From Pseudomonadota bacterium (GTDB lineage Bacteria; Chloroflexota; Ktedonobacteria; Ktedonobacterales; JADMIN01), in assembly GCA_021324535.1 (NCBI GenBank), contig JAJPIU010000070.1, positions 1 to 47,821 on the forward strand: a DNA stretch of 47,821 nucleotides. Reading direction: 5' to 3'. The first letter of the stretch is position 1, and each line of letters opens with the position of its first letter. A program made the translations under genes and the position numbers. A model generated the notes under the pieces. The model was given only the letters and a program-made list of their open reading frames with translations. It was not told the DNA's origin and did not search any database. Shown here piece by piece: positions 39,672 to 47,101 of the stretch.

Positions 39672-39917
39672 ATGGGTGTCTTGCGAGTATTGTCACATCA
39701 TGGAGATGATCGCATCGTATGGGATCGTTCCGCCGCCGAGCAGGGCGATCTCGATGCGCAGGCCGCCATTCGCGAAGCGGAACGTATTTTCGCCGAGCAA
39801 CGGATGCGCGGGGCGACCGCAGTCAAAGTGGCGCCGGATCGACCGGCTGAACGCATCGAACGATTCGACCCCGCCGCCGAAGAGATCGTGATGATCCCAC
39901 GAGTAGTGGGAGGCTGA
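39672..39917 (+). CDS. Small conserved-looking hypothetical protein
   Basis: This 81-residue soluble protein begins MGVLRVLSHHGDDRIVWD. It has an acidic and helical middle part (GDLDAQAAIREAERIFAEQR) and ends EEIVMIPRVVGG. I do not recognise the family. Support for a real gene comes from GAGGAG nine bases before the ATG, codon use like its neighbours, and an arrangement in which its stop overlaps the ribosome site of the next gene eight bases on. The terminator at 40416-40442 probably ends the pair. Confidence 0.6.
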   Translation: MGVLRVLSHHGDDRIVWDRSAAEQGDLDAQAAIREAERIFAEQRMRGATAVKVAPDRPAERIERFDPAAEEIVMIPRVVGG

Positions 39918-39925
39918 CGCTCTCA

Positions 39926-40387
39926 ATGCTCTATATGGCGAATATCGTAGCAGGCTCCATCATCACCGTGATACTGCTGATGTTGCTGCTCAAATTCGTC
40001 GGGCTGTTCGCCGATACGCCGTTCTTTCGAACGCGCGTCTGGCCACAGTTGCGGCTCCATCCCTGGTGGCCCGCGCCCGCCGAGCGCACAGCAGAAACGT
40101 TGTTGCGCCATTTGCTCGGCCAGGAGCAATATCTTACGTTGTGCATGAACGGCTACCTGGATGTTCCCAGCCCTTCTATACCGGGTCGTATCTATCGAAT
40201 ACCTCGCGGGCCGGGGCAGGTGCAGGTGATCGAGCACAATGAGTTGCGTGAGCGCCTGTGCGTGCAACCGGCGTCAAACGGCTTACCCGATGCGGACGTG
40301 GTGCTCATGCACAAGCTGCTCATCGAGTCCGATGAACGCGCCTATCTGCTGACGGCAAACCACTTCCCGCGCGCCATCTGGTATTAG
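39926..40387 (+). CDS. Hypothetical protein with one N-terminal membrane helix
   Basis: In this 153-residue protein residues 5-28 form a hydrophobic helix (IVAGSIITVILLMLLLKFVGLF). The remainder is soluble, with HPWWPAPAERTAETLLRHLLG and a C-terminal part ending ANHFPRAIWY. The family is not recognised. GGGAGG lies twelve bases upstream of the ATG. It follows the 39672 gene after eight bases, so the two are likely co-transcribed and possibly interact. A strong terminator lies 29 bases after its stop. Confidence 0.6.
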   Translation: MLYMANIVAGSIITVILLMLLLKFVGLFADTPFFRTRVWPQLRLHPWWPAPAERTAETLLRHLLGQEQYLTLCMNGYLDVPSPSIPGRIYRIPRGPGQVQVIEHNELRERLCVQPASNGLPDADVVLMHKLLIESDERAYLLTANHFPRAIWY

Positions 40388-40415
40388 TCGGCCTGGGTCT
40401 ATCCGGCTCCTAGTG

Positions 40416-40442
40416 GCTCCCCTGACATGGGGAGCTTTTTTT
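40416..40442 (+). terminator. Rho-independent terminator
   Basis: GCTCCCC (40416-40422), loop TGACAT and GGGGAGC (40429-40435) are followed by seven T residues (40436-40442). It closes the small two-gene unit upstream. Confidence 0.92.
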
Positions 40443-40547
40443 GTCTTAAAACTGATTCTCCTTTCCAACAGCCCTACCGCAGGAGCGCCGCTCGCCACTG
40501 AATACACTCGCTGGTGTCCTCTCTTTGTCGCCGATGAGAATCCACTC

Positions 40548-40597
40548 TTGACAATCACTCCTCTCCGTGGTATGGTTAGTTACATGAATAGCTAACC
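40548..40597 (+). promoter_or_regulatory. Promoter and operator of the GntR/ABC operon
   Basis: TTGACA (40548-40553), a 17-base spacer and TATGGT (40571-40576) form the promoter. The dyad GGTTAG (40574-40579) and CTAACC (40592-40597) overlaps the -10 and the start of transcription. A YtrA-type GntR repressor encoded immediately downstream is expected to bind such a site and repress itself and the transporter genes. Confidence 0.75.
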
Positions 40598-40614
40598 ACA
40601 TAAGTGAAGAGGCG

Positions 40615-40986
40615 ATGGAGCATTTTATAGACGATAGCCGCCCAATCTTTATACAGATTGCCGAGCGGATCGAAAACGACATTATCGCAGGAGAACTGGG
40701 CGAAGAATCGCAGGTTCCTTCCACGAATCAGTTCGCATCGTTCTACCAGATCAATCCGGCGACGGCGGCAAAGGGCGTAAACCTGCTGGTAGACCAGGGC
40801 ATTCTTTACAAAAGGCGCGGGCTTGGCATCTATGTGGCTTCAGGAGCACGCGCCCGCCTGTTGGAAAAGCATCGCGAAAAGTTTTTCGAGCAATACGTTA
40901 AGACGATGCTCCAGGAAGCCGAAAAGTTGGGCATTACGAGAGAGGCATTGATCGAGATGATCCACCAGGAGGTCAAAGTGTCATGA
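40615..40986 (+). CDS. GntR-family transcriptional regulator, YtrA subfamily
   Basis: This is a 123-residue repressor. The N-terminal winged helix-turn-helix reads RPIFIQIAERIENDIIAGEL, ESQVPSTNQFASFYQINPAT and GILYKRRGLGIYV, as in GntR proteins. Only a short helical C-terminal dimerisation tail follows, which defines the YtrA subfamily usually found next to ABC transporters. It probably binds the dyad at 40574-40597 and responds to an unknown, possibly cell-envelope, signal. Its stop overlaps the ABC ATPase start by four bases (ATGA), so the genes are coupled. Confidence 0.92.
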   Translation: MEHFIDDSRPIFIQIAERIENDIIAGELGEESQVPSTNQFASFYQINPATAAKGVNLLVDQGILYKRRGLGIYVASGARARLLEKHREKFFEQYVKTMLQEAEKLGITREALIEMIHQEVKVS

Positions 40987-41879
40987 GTAAGATAGTCGAG
41001 GTGAGAGACCTGACCAAGTCCTTTGGCCATGTCACTGCCGTCAATCAGGTGAGCTTCTCTGTCGAAGCGGAGAAAGTCTACGGGCTGCTGGGGCGCAATG
41101 GCGCTGGCAAAACGACAGTCATGCAGATTATCACTGCGCAGCTTTTCGACTATAGCGGCGAGGTAAAGGTATTTGGGGAAGCGCCCTATGAAAACAGCCA
41201 TGTGCTGAGCCGGGTCTGCTTCGTCAAGGACACGCAGAAATATCCCAATTCCTATCGGGTGTGCGACGTGTTTCATCAGGCCGCGCTGTTCTTCCCTGAA
41301 TGGGATCGCAAGTACGCCCTTGCCCTGGCCGAAGAGTTTCGCTTGCCGTTGAACCGGCGGATGAAGGCGCTGTCAAGAGGGATGCTCTCCGCAGCAGGCG
41401 CCATCGTTGGCCTTGCCAGCCGCGCGCCGCTGACCATCTTCGATGAACCCTACCTGGGCCTGGACGCCATCGCCAGGGGCCTTTTTTATCATCGGCTGCT
41501 CGAAGATTGCGCCGAACATCCGCGCACAATCATCCTGTCCACACATCTGATCGATGAGGTCAGTCGGCTGTTGGAGCATATTCTCGTCCTCGACCAGGGC
41601 AAGTTGATCCTTGATGATGAGGCCGAGGCGCTGCGTGGACGGGCGTTTACCGTCGTCGGCCCGGCGGCCAAAGTTGACAATTATACGGTTGACAAGAAAA
41701 CGCTCAACCGCGAACTGTTGGGCGGCCTGGCGTCGACCACCGTCATGAGCGATGGGAATGGAGAAGACCGTCAGCATGCTGAGGCGCTCGGCCTGGAAGT
41801 CGCCCCAGTCTCGTTGCAGCACTTGATCGCCTATCTGACTGGCGAACCACCCGCAAGAAAGGCGGTGGGAGTTCGATGA
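40983..41879 (+). CDS. ABC transporter ATP-binding protein, YtrB-like
   Basis: This is a 298-residue ATPase of a GntR-linked ABC transporter. Walker A is GRNGAGKT (37-44), Walker B is LTIFDEP (150-156) and the switch His188 is in STH. The signature motif is LSRGM (130-134) instead of LSGGQ, a variation common in this transporter branch. The C-terminal 80 residues are a small extension. It overlaps gntR upstream and the permease gene downstream by four bases each. Likely export of a peptide or lipid-type substrate, by analogy with Ytr systems; the real substrate is unknown. Confidence 0.92.
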   Translation: MSKIVEVRDLTKSFGHVTAVNQVSFSVEAEKVYGLLGRNGAGKTTVMQIITAQLFDYSGEVKVFGEAPYENSHVLSRVCFVKDTQKYPNSYRVCDVFHQAALFFPEWDRKYALALAEEFRLPLNRRMKALSRGMLSAAGAIVGLASRAPLTIFDEPYLGLDAIARGLFYHRLLEDCAEHPRTIILSTHLIDEVSRLLEHILVLDQGKLILDDEAEALRGRAFTVVGPAAKVDNYTVDKKTLNRELLGGLASTTVMSDGNGEDRQHAEALGLEVAPVSLQHLIAYLTGEPPARKAVGVR

Positions 41880-42658
41880 ACCGTATCACAAGCGTCATGG
41901 CTATGCACGTCAGGGATCGGGGAACTTGGTTTACGATCCCATTGAGCGTTTTGGGCGATGGCTTCGCCATTTGCCTGTTCATTACTCTCTCAGTTAACAT
42001 GCTCTTTGGAGGCGCAACACCTGTCTATACCGGCGCGCTGGCTACCTTCTATTTCGTGATGCTGCTCACAGGCATTGGCGCCATCATTCGGGCGTTTCCG
42101 TTTGCCGTTGGCTTTGGCTCACTCAGGAGGGATTTCATCCTGGGTACTCTGGCTATGGGTACCGCGCTCAGCGCCGCCTGGGCGATCTTGCTGGGATTGC
42201 TGTCGTTCATCGAGGCGAATGTGATCGAGAACTGGGGTATCGGCCTCCACTTCTTCCACCTCCCATTTTTCAGTGATGGCTCGCCGCTGCGGCGGTTTTG
42301 CTGGTCATACTATCACAACGCAGCCTGTGTGCGCTCAGACCCAAGTTATGTGAAAGGCGGCTTGCCCCTGGGGCAGTTCTGGGTCTACTTTGTCCTCCTG
42401 CTGTTCATGTTTCTGGTGGGGCTGCTGCTCGGTAGTATCTATCAGCGGTTTGGCCGTGCGGGAGAATACTTTCTTGCAGGCGCTCTCTTTCTGCTCCTCA
42501 GCGCCTTTCTGCTGGTGAGCAGCTATTGGAACTGGTGGGGCGCCATCGTCGGCTGGCTCGCCCAGCAGACCGCAGCCATGCTTGGCCTGTGGCTGCTACT
42601 CCCCATTGTGTTCTTTGCCCTCGCCTCCTATGCGCTGTTGCGCAAAGCTGCGGTGTGA
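41876..42658 (+). CDS. ABC transporter permease
   Basis: This 260-residue integral membrane protein has about six helices (for example IPLSVLGDGFAICLFITLSVNML, then YFVMLLTGIGAIIRAFPF). A charged loop (SYYHNAACVRSDPSYVKGG) is probably extracytoplasmic. It starts inside the end of the ATPase gene (ATGA) and is the membrane partner of that ATPase. The sequence has no conserved motif from which a substrate could be named. The last helices are rich in Trp. Confidence 0.8.
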   Translation: MNRITSVMAMHVRDRGTWFTIPLSVLGDGFAICLFITLSVNMLFGGATPVYTGALATFYFVMLLTGIGAIIRAFPFAVGFGSLRRDFILGTLAMGTALSAAWAILLGLLSFIEANVIENWGIGLHFFHLPFFSDGSPLRRFCWSYYHNAACVRSDPSYVKGGLPLGQFWVYFVLLLFMFLVGLLLGSIYQRFGRAGEYFLAGALFLLLSAFLLVSSYWNWWGAIVGWLAQQTAAMLGLWLLLPIVFFALASYALLRKAAV

Positions 42659-42676
42659 TGGACGATCACATATTCT

Positions 42677-42694
42677 AGCTCAAGCAGCTCAAGC
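42677..42694. repeat. 9-bp tandem duplication
   Basis: AGCTCAAGC occurs twice in direct succession in the short gap between the permease and the next membrane-protein gene. Confidence 0.8.
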
Positions 42695-42716
42695 AGCGTG
42701 AGCTATGGAGGTTCCT

Positions 42717-43478
42717 ATGACAATCTCAGCAGATTGGGCGCCTTTCACAGGGGGTAGCCGCATTATCCTGGCAGTTGTTCTGTTGCTCATCACTGGCGCA
42801 CTGGTCTTCTTTGGTACGCAACTACACCACCCGTTGGTCGCAGCGAAGCCAGGCAAGTTTCTCATCGCGTGTATCATCGTGACGTGGTTCTTGTCTGTGG
42901 TGGCTTTCTTTGTCGCGTTTGGCGCTTATCTGCTGGCGCTTGAGGCGCAGGTAGGAAGTATTAGCGGCCCGACGAACCACATCACCCCCTTTACTATGCT
43001 CTTCGGGCTGATCTCCTTCTTCATCATCTTTTTTCTGACTGCCCCCAGCCTGACAAAAGCCATTCACCCAGGTCAGTTCTGGGTCGCCGTGGGCAGCGCT
43101 ATGGTGGGAACAATTGCGGCGCCGATGATCTTCGAATTCCCCTTCGACCTCATTGTGCTCTGGCACACGCATCCACCCACCCCTGGCGCCCTCTATACGC
43201 TGCTCTTCTTCTTGCCGCTCTTCGCCGTCGAGATTCTGAGCTTTGCCATGCTTACCTTCTCGCCCAACATGAAACTGTCGAACACGACGCTGTATCTGCT
43301 GGCAGGCTTGTTTTTCCTGTTCGCGATCTGGATGGCGTTTGGCTTTGGCTATCCATCCACCCCCCTCTTCTTTGCGTTCAACGTGTCGTCCAAGCTCGTC
43401 GCGTTCGCCGTCACCGTCTCGCTCTTCCTCCCGCAGAGGAAAGCCGCAGCGCAAAACCTGGAACAAGGTGGCCAGTAG
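42717..43478 (+). CDS. Polytopic membrane protein of unknown function
   Basis: This 253-residue protein has seven hydrophobic helices, including IILAVVLLLITGALVFF near the start and TLYLLAGLFFLFAIWMAFGF near the end. The start ATG 42717 is chosen because GGAGG is five bases upstream. The in-frame ATG at 42705 overlaps that site. No family is recognised. It follows the ABC permease by 58 bases on the same strand and may belong to the same operon. The helix count and short loops suggest a sensor or transporter component, without evidence for either. Confidence 0.65.
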   Translation: MTISADWAPFTGGSRIILAVVLLLITGALVFFGTQLHHPLVAAKPGKFLIACIIVTWFLSVVAFFVAFGAYLLALEAQVGSISGPTNHITPFTMLFGLISFFIIFFLTAPSLTKAIHPGQFWVAVGSAMVGTIAAPMIFEFPFDLIVLWHTHPPTPGALYTLLFFLPLFAVEILSFAMLTFSPNMKLSNTTLYLLAGLFFLFAIWMAFGFGYPSTPLFFAFNVSSKLVAFAVTVSLFLPQRKAAAQNLEQGGQ

Positions 43479-43513
43479 GATACGGCCACAACGGAGAAAG
43501 CAGGATAAGAACC

Positions 43514-44128
43514 ATGCAACCGCTCGTCGCCGATAATCTGCCGCTGATCGGCGTCCTGGTGGCCAGCGTACTCATCTGGCGTGTACTGGAGACGATTGTC
43601 GAGATCAGATCGTTCAAGCGCCTCCGTCGTGTGGGCGTCCGTCGCCAGGATAACGGATCGAAGGTAGCGCTGATTGGCCTGTTCGCGCTCGGTGGTCTGC
43701 TCGGCGCGCTGGTGGCAGTAAAGCTTCCCATCGCTGCCGTCACCCCCAATATGAGCGCCCGTATCGCGCTTTTCTGGCTGGGCATGTTGCTGTTCACCGG
43801 AGGAGTCGCCCTGCGGCTGTACGCTATCCATATGCTTGGCGCCTACTTCACGACAGATGTGGCGATTGCGCCCGACCAGACCGTCGTTGAGACAGGTTCC
43901 TACCGTTTCATCCGCCACCCCTCCTATACCGGCATTCTTCTTGCCTTGCTCGGAACTGGCCTCATCGTCTTCGCAAACTGGCTGAGTGTGCTGGCGCTCA
44001 TGGGGTGTATACTGCTGGGCATCGCCTATCGTATCGCCGTGGAAGAGCGCACCCTCCAAAGCCAGCTGGGCCAACCGTATCAAGAATATATGCAGCGCAC
44101 GAAACGGCTCATCCCCTTTGTGATATAG
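43514..44128 (+). CDS. Isoprenylcysteine carboxyl methyltransferase (ICMT) family protein
   Basis: This 204-residue membrane methyltransferase-like protein has about five helices. The C-terminal catalytic signature GSYRFIRHPSYTGILL is followed by EERTLQSQLGQPYQEYMQRTKRLIP, the RHPxYxG and EE...Y motifs of the ICMT/PEMT family that bind AdoMet. In bacteria these often methylate lipids or other hydrophobic substrates, not prenylated proteins. AGGA lies eight bases before the ATG. It follows the unknown membrane gene by 35 bases, at the end of the GntR-ABC cluster. Confidence 0.85.
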   Translation: MQPLVADNLPLIGVLVASVLIWRVLETIVEIRSFKRLRRVGVRRQDNGSKVALIGLFALGGLLGALVAVKLPIAAVTPNMSARIALFWLGMLLFTGGVALRLYAIHMLGAYFTTDVAIAPDQTVVETGSYRFIRHPSYTGILLALLGTGLIVFANWLSVLALMGCILLGIAYRIAVEERTLQSQLGQPYQEYMQRTKRLIPFVI

Positions 44129-44278
44129 CCTCAGATGGAGTGGTCATAAAAATTTGCGTAACATTCCCGCGCTTCCTCGCGATCCCTCTGTACAGGCAGC
44201 AGCATCCTCATCACGCCAGCGGAGCAAGCCCTCTGCCGATGTGACAGAATACATACATGCCCCACAGGAGGGAACACG

Positions 44279-45592
44279 GTGAACCGATCCGCTCTCAGCA
44301 GTCACATTCCTCATGCACAATCCGCCAGTGCGCAATGCCTGCCTGGCGCACTGGCAAAACCGCCCGATTCGCATGATTTGCAGATGGACATGACATGGCT
44401 CAATCAGGCGCTTGGCGAGCAGCGGACGCAGCTCGTCGGCCTCTGCGCGCGCTTGACCGAAAACCCCGAAAATGCCGAAGACCTGGCGCAGGAGACATTG
44501 CTCGAAGCATGGCGCGCCCTGCATAAACTACGTGACGCCGACAGACTCTTCCCCTGGCTGGCCGCCATCGCGCGCAATGTCTGCCTGCGCTGGGCGCGCC
44601 AGCATGGCCGCGAACTGGCACACACAACGCCAATGGATGGCTTCGCCAACGCGCCAGATGAGGATGCGCCGCTGCTCTCCGACACGCTGGCCGATCCCGA
44701 CAGCGACGACCTGATCATCGAACTCGAACGGCAGGAGCTGGCGGCCCTGCTCGACCGCACGCTGGCCCTCCTGCCGCCGGAGACACGCCTGGCGCTGATT
44801 GAAAGCGTAGTCTACGGCACGCCTCAAGCCGAGATTGCAGCGCGACTGGGACTAAGTGAGGGCGCGCTCAGGGTACGGCTGAGCCGTGGCAGGCTGGCGC
44901 TGCGCCAGGCGCTCAGCGGCGACCTGCGCGCGGAAGCGGAATCGCTTGGCGTGGCGCTGCCCACTATGCAGCCATCTCAAACGGGGTGGCGCACGACACG
45001 CATCTGGTGCCCCTTCTGTGGACGCTACCCCATCGAATGCTATCTTGATCGCGCCGCTGGCGAGTTTGCGTATCGCTGCGTCGGGCGCTGCCAGGAAAAT
45101 GGGATGATTCTGGGCTGGAGCGGTTTTCCCAGCGATACCCTAGCGGAGGGGCTGACCAGCCCCAAGGCAATCCTCTCGCGTGGCGTCCTGACGCTAGGCG
45201 AACGCTATGCCAATGGCCTCGCGCACGGCTCTACGATCTGCCCGGCATGCCAGCAGCGTGTCCCCGTTCATATCTATCGTCCTGAGAACCCCGAATCGGC
45301 TATCTACGGCGAGCCAGACAACCTGATGCGCAGCTACTTCGCAGTATGCCCCCAGTGCGGCTCGCCCGACTCCGCCTCGCTCTGGCATCTGATGCTCGAT
45401 AGGCCCGAGGCGCAACGCTTCTGGCGAGCGCATCCACGCATGCGCGTCACCCCCGAACACCACATCGAGGTCAACAACCAGCCCGCCGTCGTCGCCAGCT
45501 TCGAGGCCATCGGCAGCGCCGCCCGCCTCGACATCATCACCTCGCGCGATACCCTCATCACCCTCGGCGCCTACACCACGGCTGGCGACTAA
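44279..45592 (+). CDS. ECF-type RNA polymerase sigma factor with a cysteine-rich C-terminal extension
   Basis: This is a 437-residue sigma-70 family factor. Region 2 spans about residues 40-110 (NAEDLAQETLLEAWRALHKL and WLAAIARNVCLRWARQ). Region 4 spans about 155-212 (TLALLPPETRLALIESVVYG and QAEIAARLGLSEGALRVRLS). The remaining 220 residues are not part of a normal ECF factor. They contain two zinc-ribbon-like sets, Cys244/247/254/267/271 and Cys321/324/357/360, then a further domain. The start is GTG 44279 because AGGAGG lies seven bases upstream. No anti-sigma gene adjoins it. The extension may sense metal or redox, which is inference. Confidence 0.85.
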   Translation: MNRSALSSHIPHAQSASAQCLPGALAKPPDSHDLQMDMTWLNQALGEQRTQLVGLCARLTENPENAEDLAQETLLEAWRALHKLRDADRLFPWLAAIARNVCLRWARQHGRELAHTTPMDGFANAPDEDAPLLSDTLADPDSDDLIIELERQELAALLDRTLALLPPETRLALIESVVYGTPQAEIAARLGLSEGALRVRLSRGRLALRQALSGDLRAEAESLGVALPTMQPSQTGWRTTRIWCPFCGRYPIECYLDRAAGEFAYRCVGRCQENGMILGWSGFPSDTLAEGLTSPKAILSRGVLTLGERYANGLAHGSTICPACQQRVPVHIYRPENPESAIYGEPDNLMRSYFAVCPQCGSPDSASLWHLMLDRPEAQRFWRAHPRMRVTPEHHIEVNNQPAVVASFEAIGSAARLDIITSRDTLITLGAYTTAGD

Positions 45593-45599
45593 GTCCTCG

Positions 45600-45643
45600 C
45601 TCCCCTTCCCATCCGGGGAAGGGGTCGGGAGATAGGTCTGTCT
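45600..45643 (+). repeat. REP-like palindromic repeat, copy B
   Basis: The sequence begins CTCCCCTTCCCATCCGGGG and ends ATAGGTCTGTCT. CCCCTTCCC pairs perfectly with GGGAAGGGG over nine bases. It matches the element at 36198-36243 in sequence and orientation, and lies just after the sigma-factor stop. Confidence 0.7.
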
Positions 45644-45669
45644 CTCACATCACAAAAGGATGGTTTCCT

Positions 45670-47049
45670 ATGTTTGCGGCGTTGCGTCAGCGCAGCTTTG
45701 CGCTTGTTTGGCTTGCCGGGCTGATCTCATTCACAGGCGATTGGATACTGCTGATCGGCCTACCGCTGTACGTCTATACCCTCACGCGCTCAACCCTGGC
45801 GACGAGTTTCACGTTTATGGTGGGCGCCGTCCCCAGTGTGCTCTTTGGGCCAATCGCCGGTGTCTTTGTGGATCGCTGGAACCGCAAGACACTCTTGATC
45901 GTGGCAAACATCCTGCTGGCGCTGGAGCTACTACCCTTGCTGTTGGTCAACTCGGCGGTGACGCTCTGGATCGTCTACGTCGTGCAGTTTGTTGCGGCCT
46001 GCGTCAGTCAGTTCCTCACACCCGCCACCGACGCCATTCTGCCAAGCCTGGTGGAGGAGCGCCACCTGCTCGCCGCGAACTCGCTCACCTCGGTTGGCGT
46101 CAACGTCACACGTCTGATCGGGCCACCGTTGGGAGGCTTCGTCGCTGTGGCGCTCGGCCTGGGTGGAGTCGCCCTGCTTGACGCCTCCTCCTTTGCGCTG
46201 GCCGCGCTGCTCGTCGCGTTCATCACGCTGCGTCCCATCGCCGCAACGCAACACACTGTAGCCGAGCAGCGGCTCGTGGCCCCAACCGTGCTCGCCGAAT
46301 CGCAACAGGAGCCAGCTCTTGCAGATGCGCTTGCGGAGACAGACGCCAACACGCAGGCCACACAGACTAAGCCGCGTTCGTTGGGCGCCATCTTCAGTGA
46401 ACTGCTCGATGGCCTGCGCCTAATCGTTAAGACGCCAGCCATCAGGATCGTGTTCACGGCGCTGGCGCTCACCTCGATTGGCGAGGGCATCTTCGCGGCG
46501 CTGCTTGTTCCCTTCGTCACGCGCGCGCTGCATGGCTCCGGGCAGGACTACGGCTGGTTTGTCGGCCTGCAAGCGGTTGGCGGCTTGGTCGGCAGCCTGG
46601 TGATCGGGCGTTTCGGCCAACGCATCGCGCCGCGCTGGCTGATCGGCTTTGGCACGCTGGGGCTTGGCCTGGTAGACCTGGCGATCTTTCTCTATCCGCT
46701 CTTTTTGCCAGGGGTGACGCTGGCGCTGATCCTGATCATGATGGCCGGACTGCCCGCCGCCGGCTCGAGCCTCGGCACGATGACGCTGCTACAAAAGACG
46801 GTGGCCAGCGCCTATCTTGGGCGCATCTTCGCGGCGGTGGGCGTGATCTTCACGCTGTTCTCGCTGCTGGGCGAGGCGCTGGCCGGGCTGCTGGGCGATC
46901 CGGTGGGTGTCATCCCCATCATCACCATCCACGCCATCACGCTAATTTTGGGTGGGCTGCTGGTGTTGGCGTTCTTGCCATCGGACGAACAAAAGGCCAA
47001 GCAGGTAGCGGATGCTGAAACGCTGGCAGGCGAAGCAGTTCACGCCTGA
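45670..47049 (+). CDS. MFS transporter
   Basis: This 459-residue major facilitator has about twelve helices. The N-terminal half contains the GPIAGVFVDRWNRKTLLI loop, the motif A equivalent between helices 2 and 3. The protein resembles MFS_3/enterobactin-exporter-type drug efflux proteins. A long hydrophilic central loop (about 205-240, THTVAEQ to KPRSLG) separates the halves. AAGGA lies nine bases before the ATG. It follows the sigma-factor gene after the repeat at 45600-45643. The substrate is unknown; a drug or siderophore is most likely by family. Confidence 0.88.
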   Translation: MFAALRQRSFALVWLAGLISFTGDWILLIGLPLYVYTLTRSTLATSFTFMVGAVPSVLFGPIAGVFVDRWNRKTLLIVANILLALELLPLLLVNSAVTLWIVYVVQFVAACVSQFLTPATDAILPSLVEERHLLAANSLTSVGVNVTRLIGPPLGGFVAVALGLGGVALLDASSFALAALLVAFITLRPIAATQHTVAEQRLVAPTVLAESQQEPALADALAETDANTQATQTKPRSLGAIFSELLDGLRLIVKTPAIRIVFTALALTSIGEGIFAALLVPFVTRALHGSGQDYGWFVGLQAVGGLVGSLVIGRFGQRIAPRWLIGFGTLGLGLVDLAIFLYPLFLPGVTLALILIMMAGLPAAGSSLGTMTLLQKTVASAYLGRIFAAVGVIFTLFSLLGEALAGLLGDPVGVIPIITIHAITLILGGLLVLAFLPSDEQKAKQVADAETLAGEAVHA

Positions 47050-47052
47050 ACA

Positions 47053-47061
47053 TGGTATACT
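47053..47061 (+). promoter_or_regulatory. Extended -10 promoter for the last gene
   Basis: TGGTATACT (TGn plus TATACT) lies about 40 bases upstream of the ATG at 47102. There is no clear -35 element. Confidence 0.5.
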
Positions 47062-47101
47062 ACGACCAAGAAAGCGCAACACAAGCGAAAGTGAGTTCAG
47101 C

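Noticed and set aside
44150-44190. ECF-type autoregulatory promoter before the sigma gene
   Set aside because: A GTAACATT...CGCGATC pattern is visible, but the target motif of this sigma group is unknown to me and the spacing cannot be judged.
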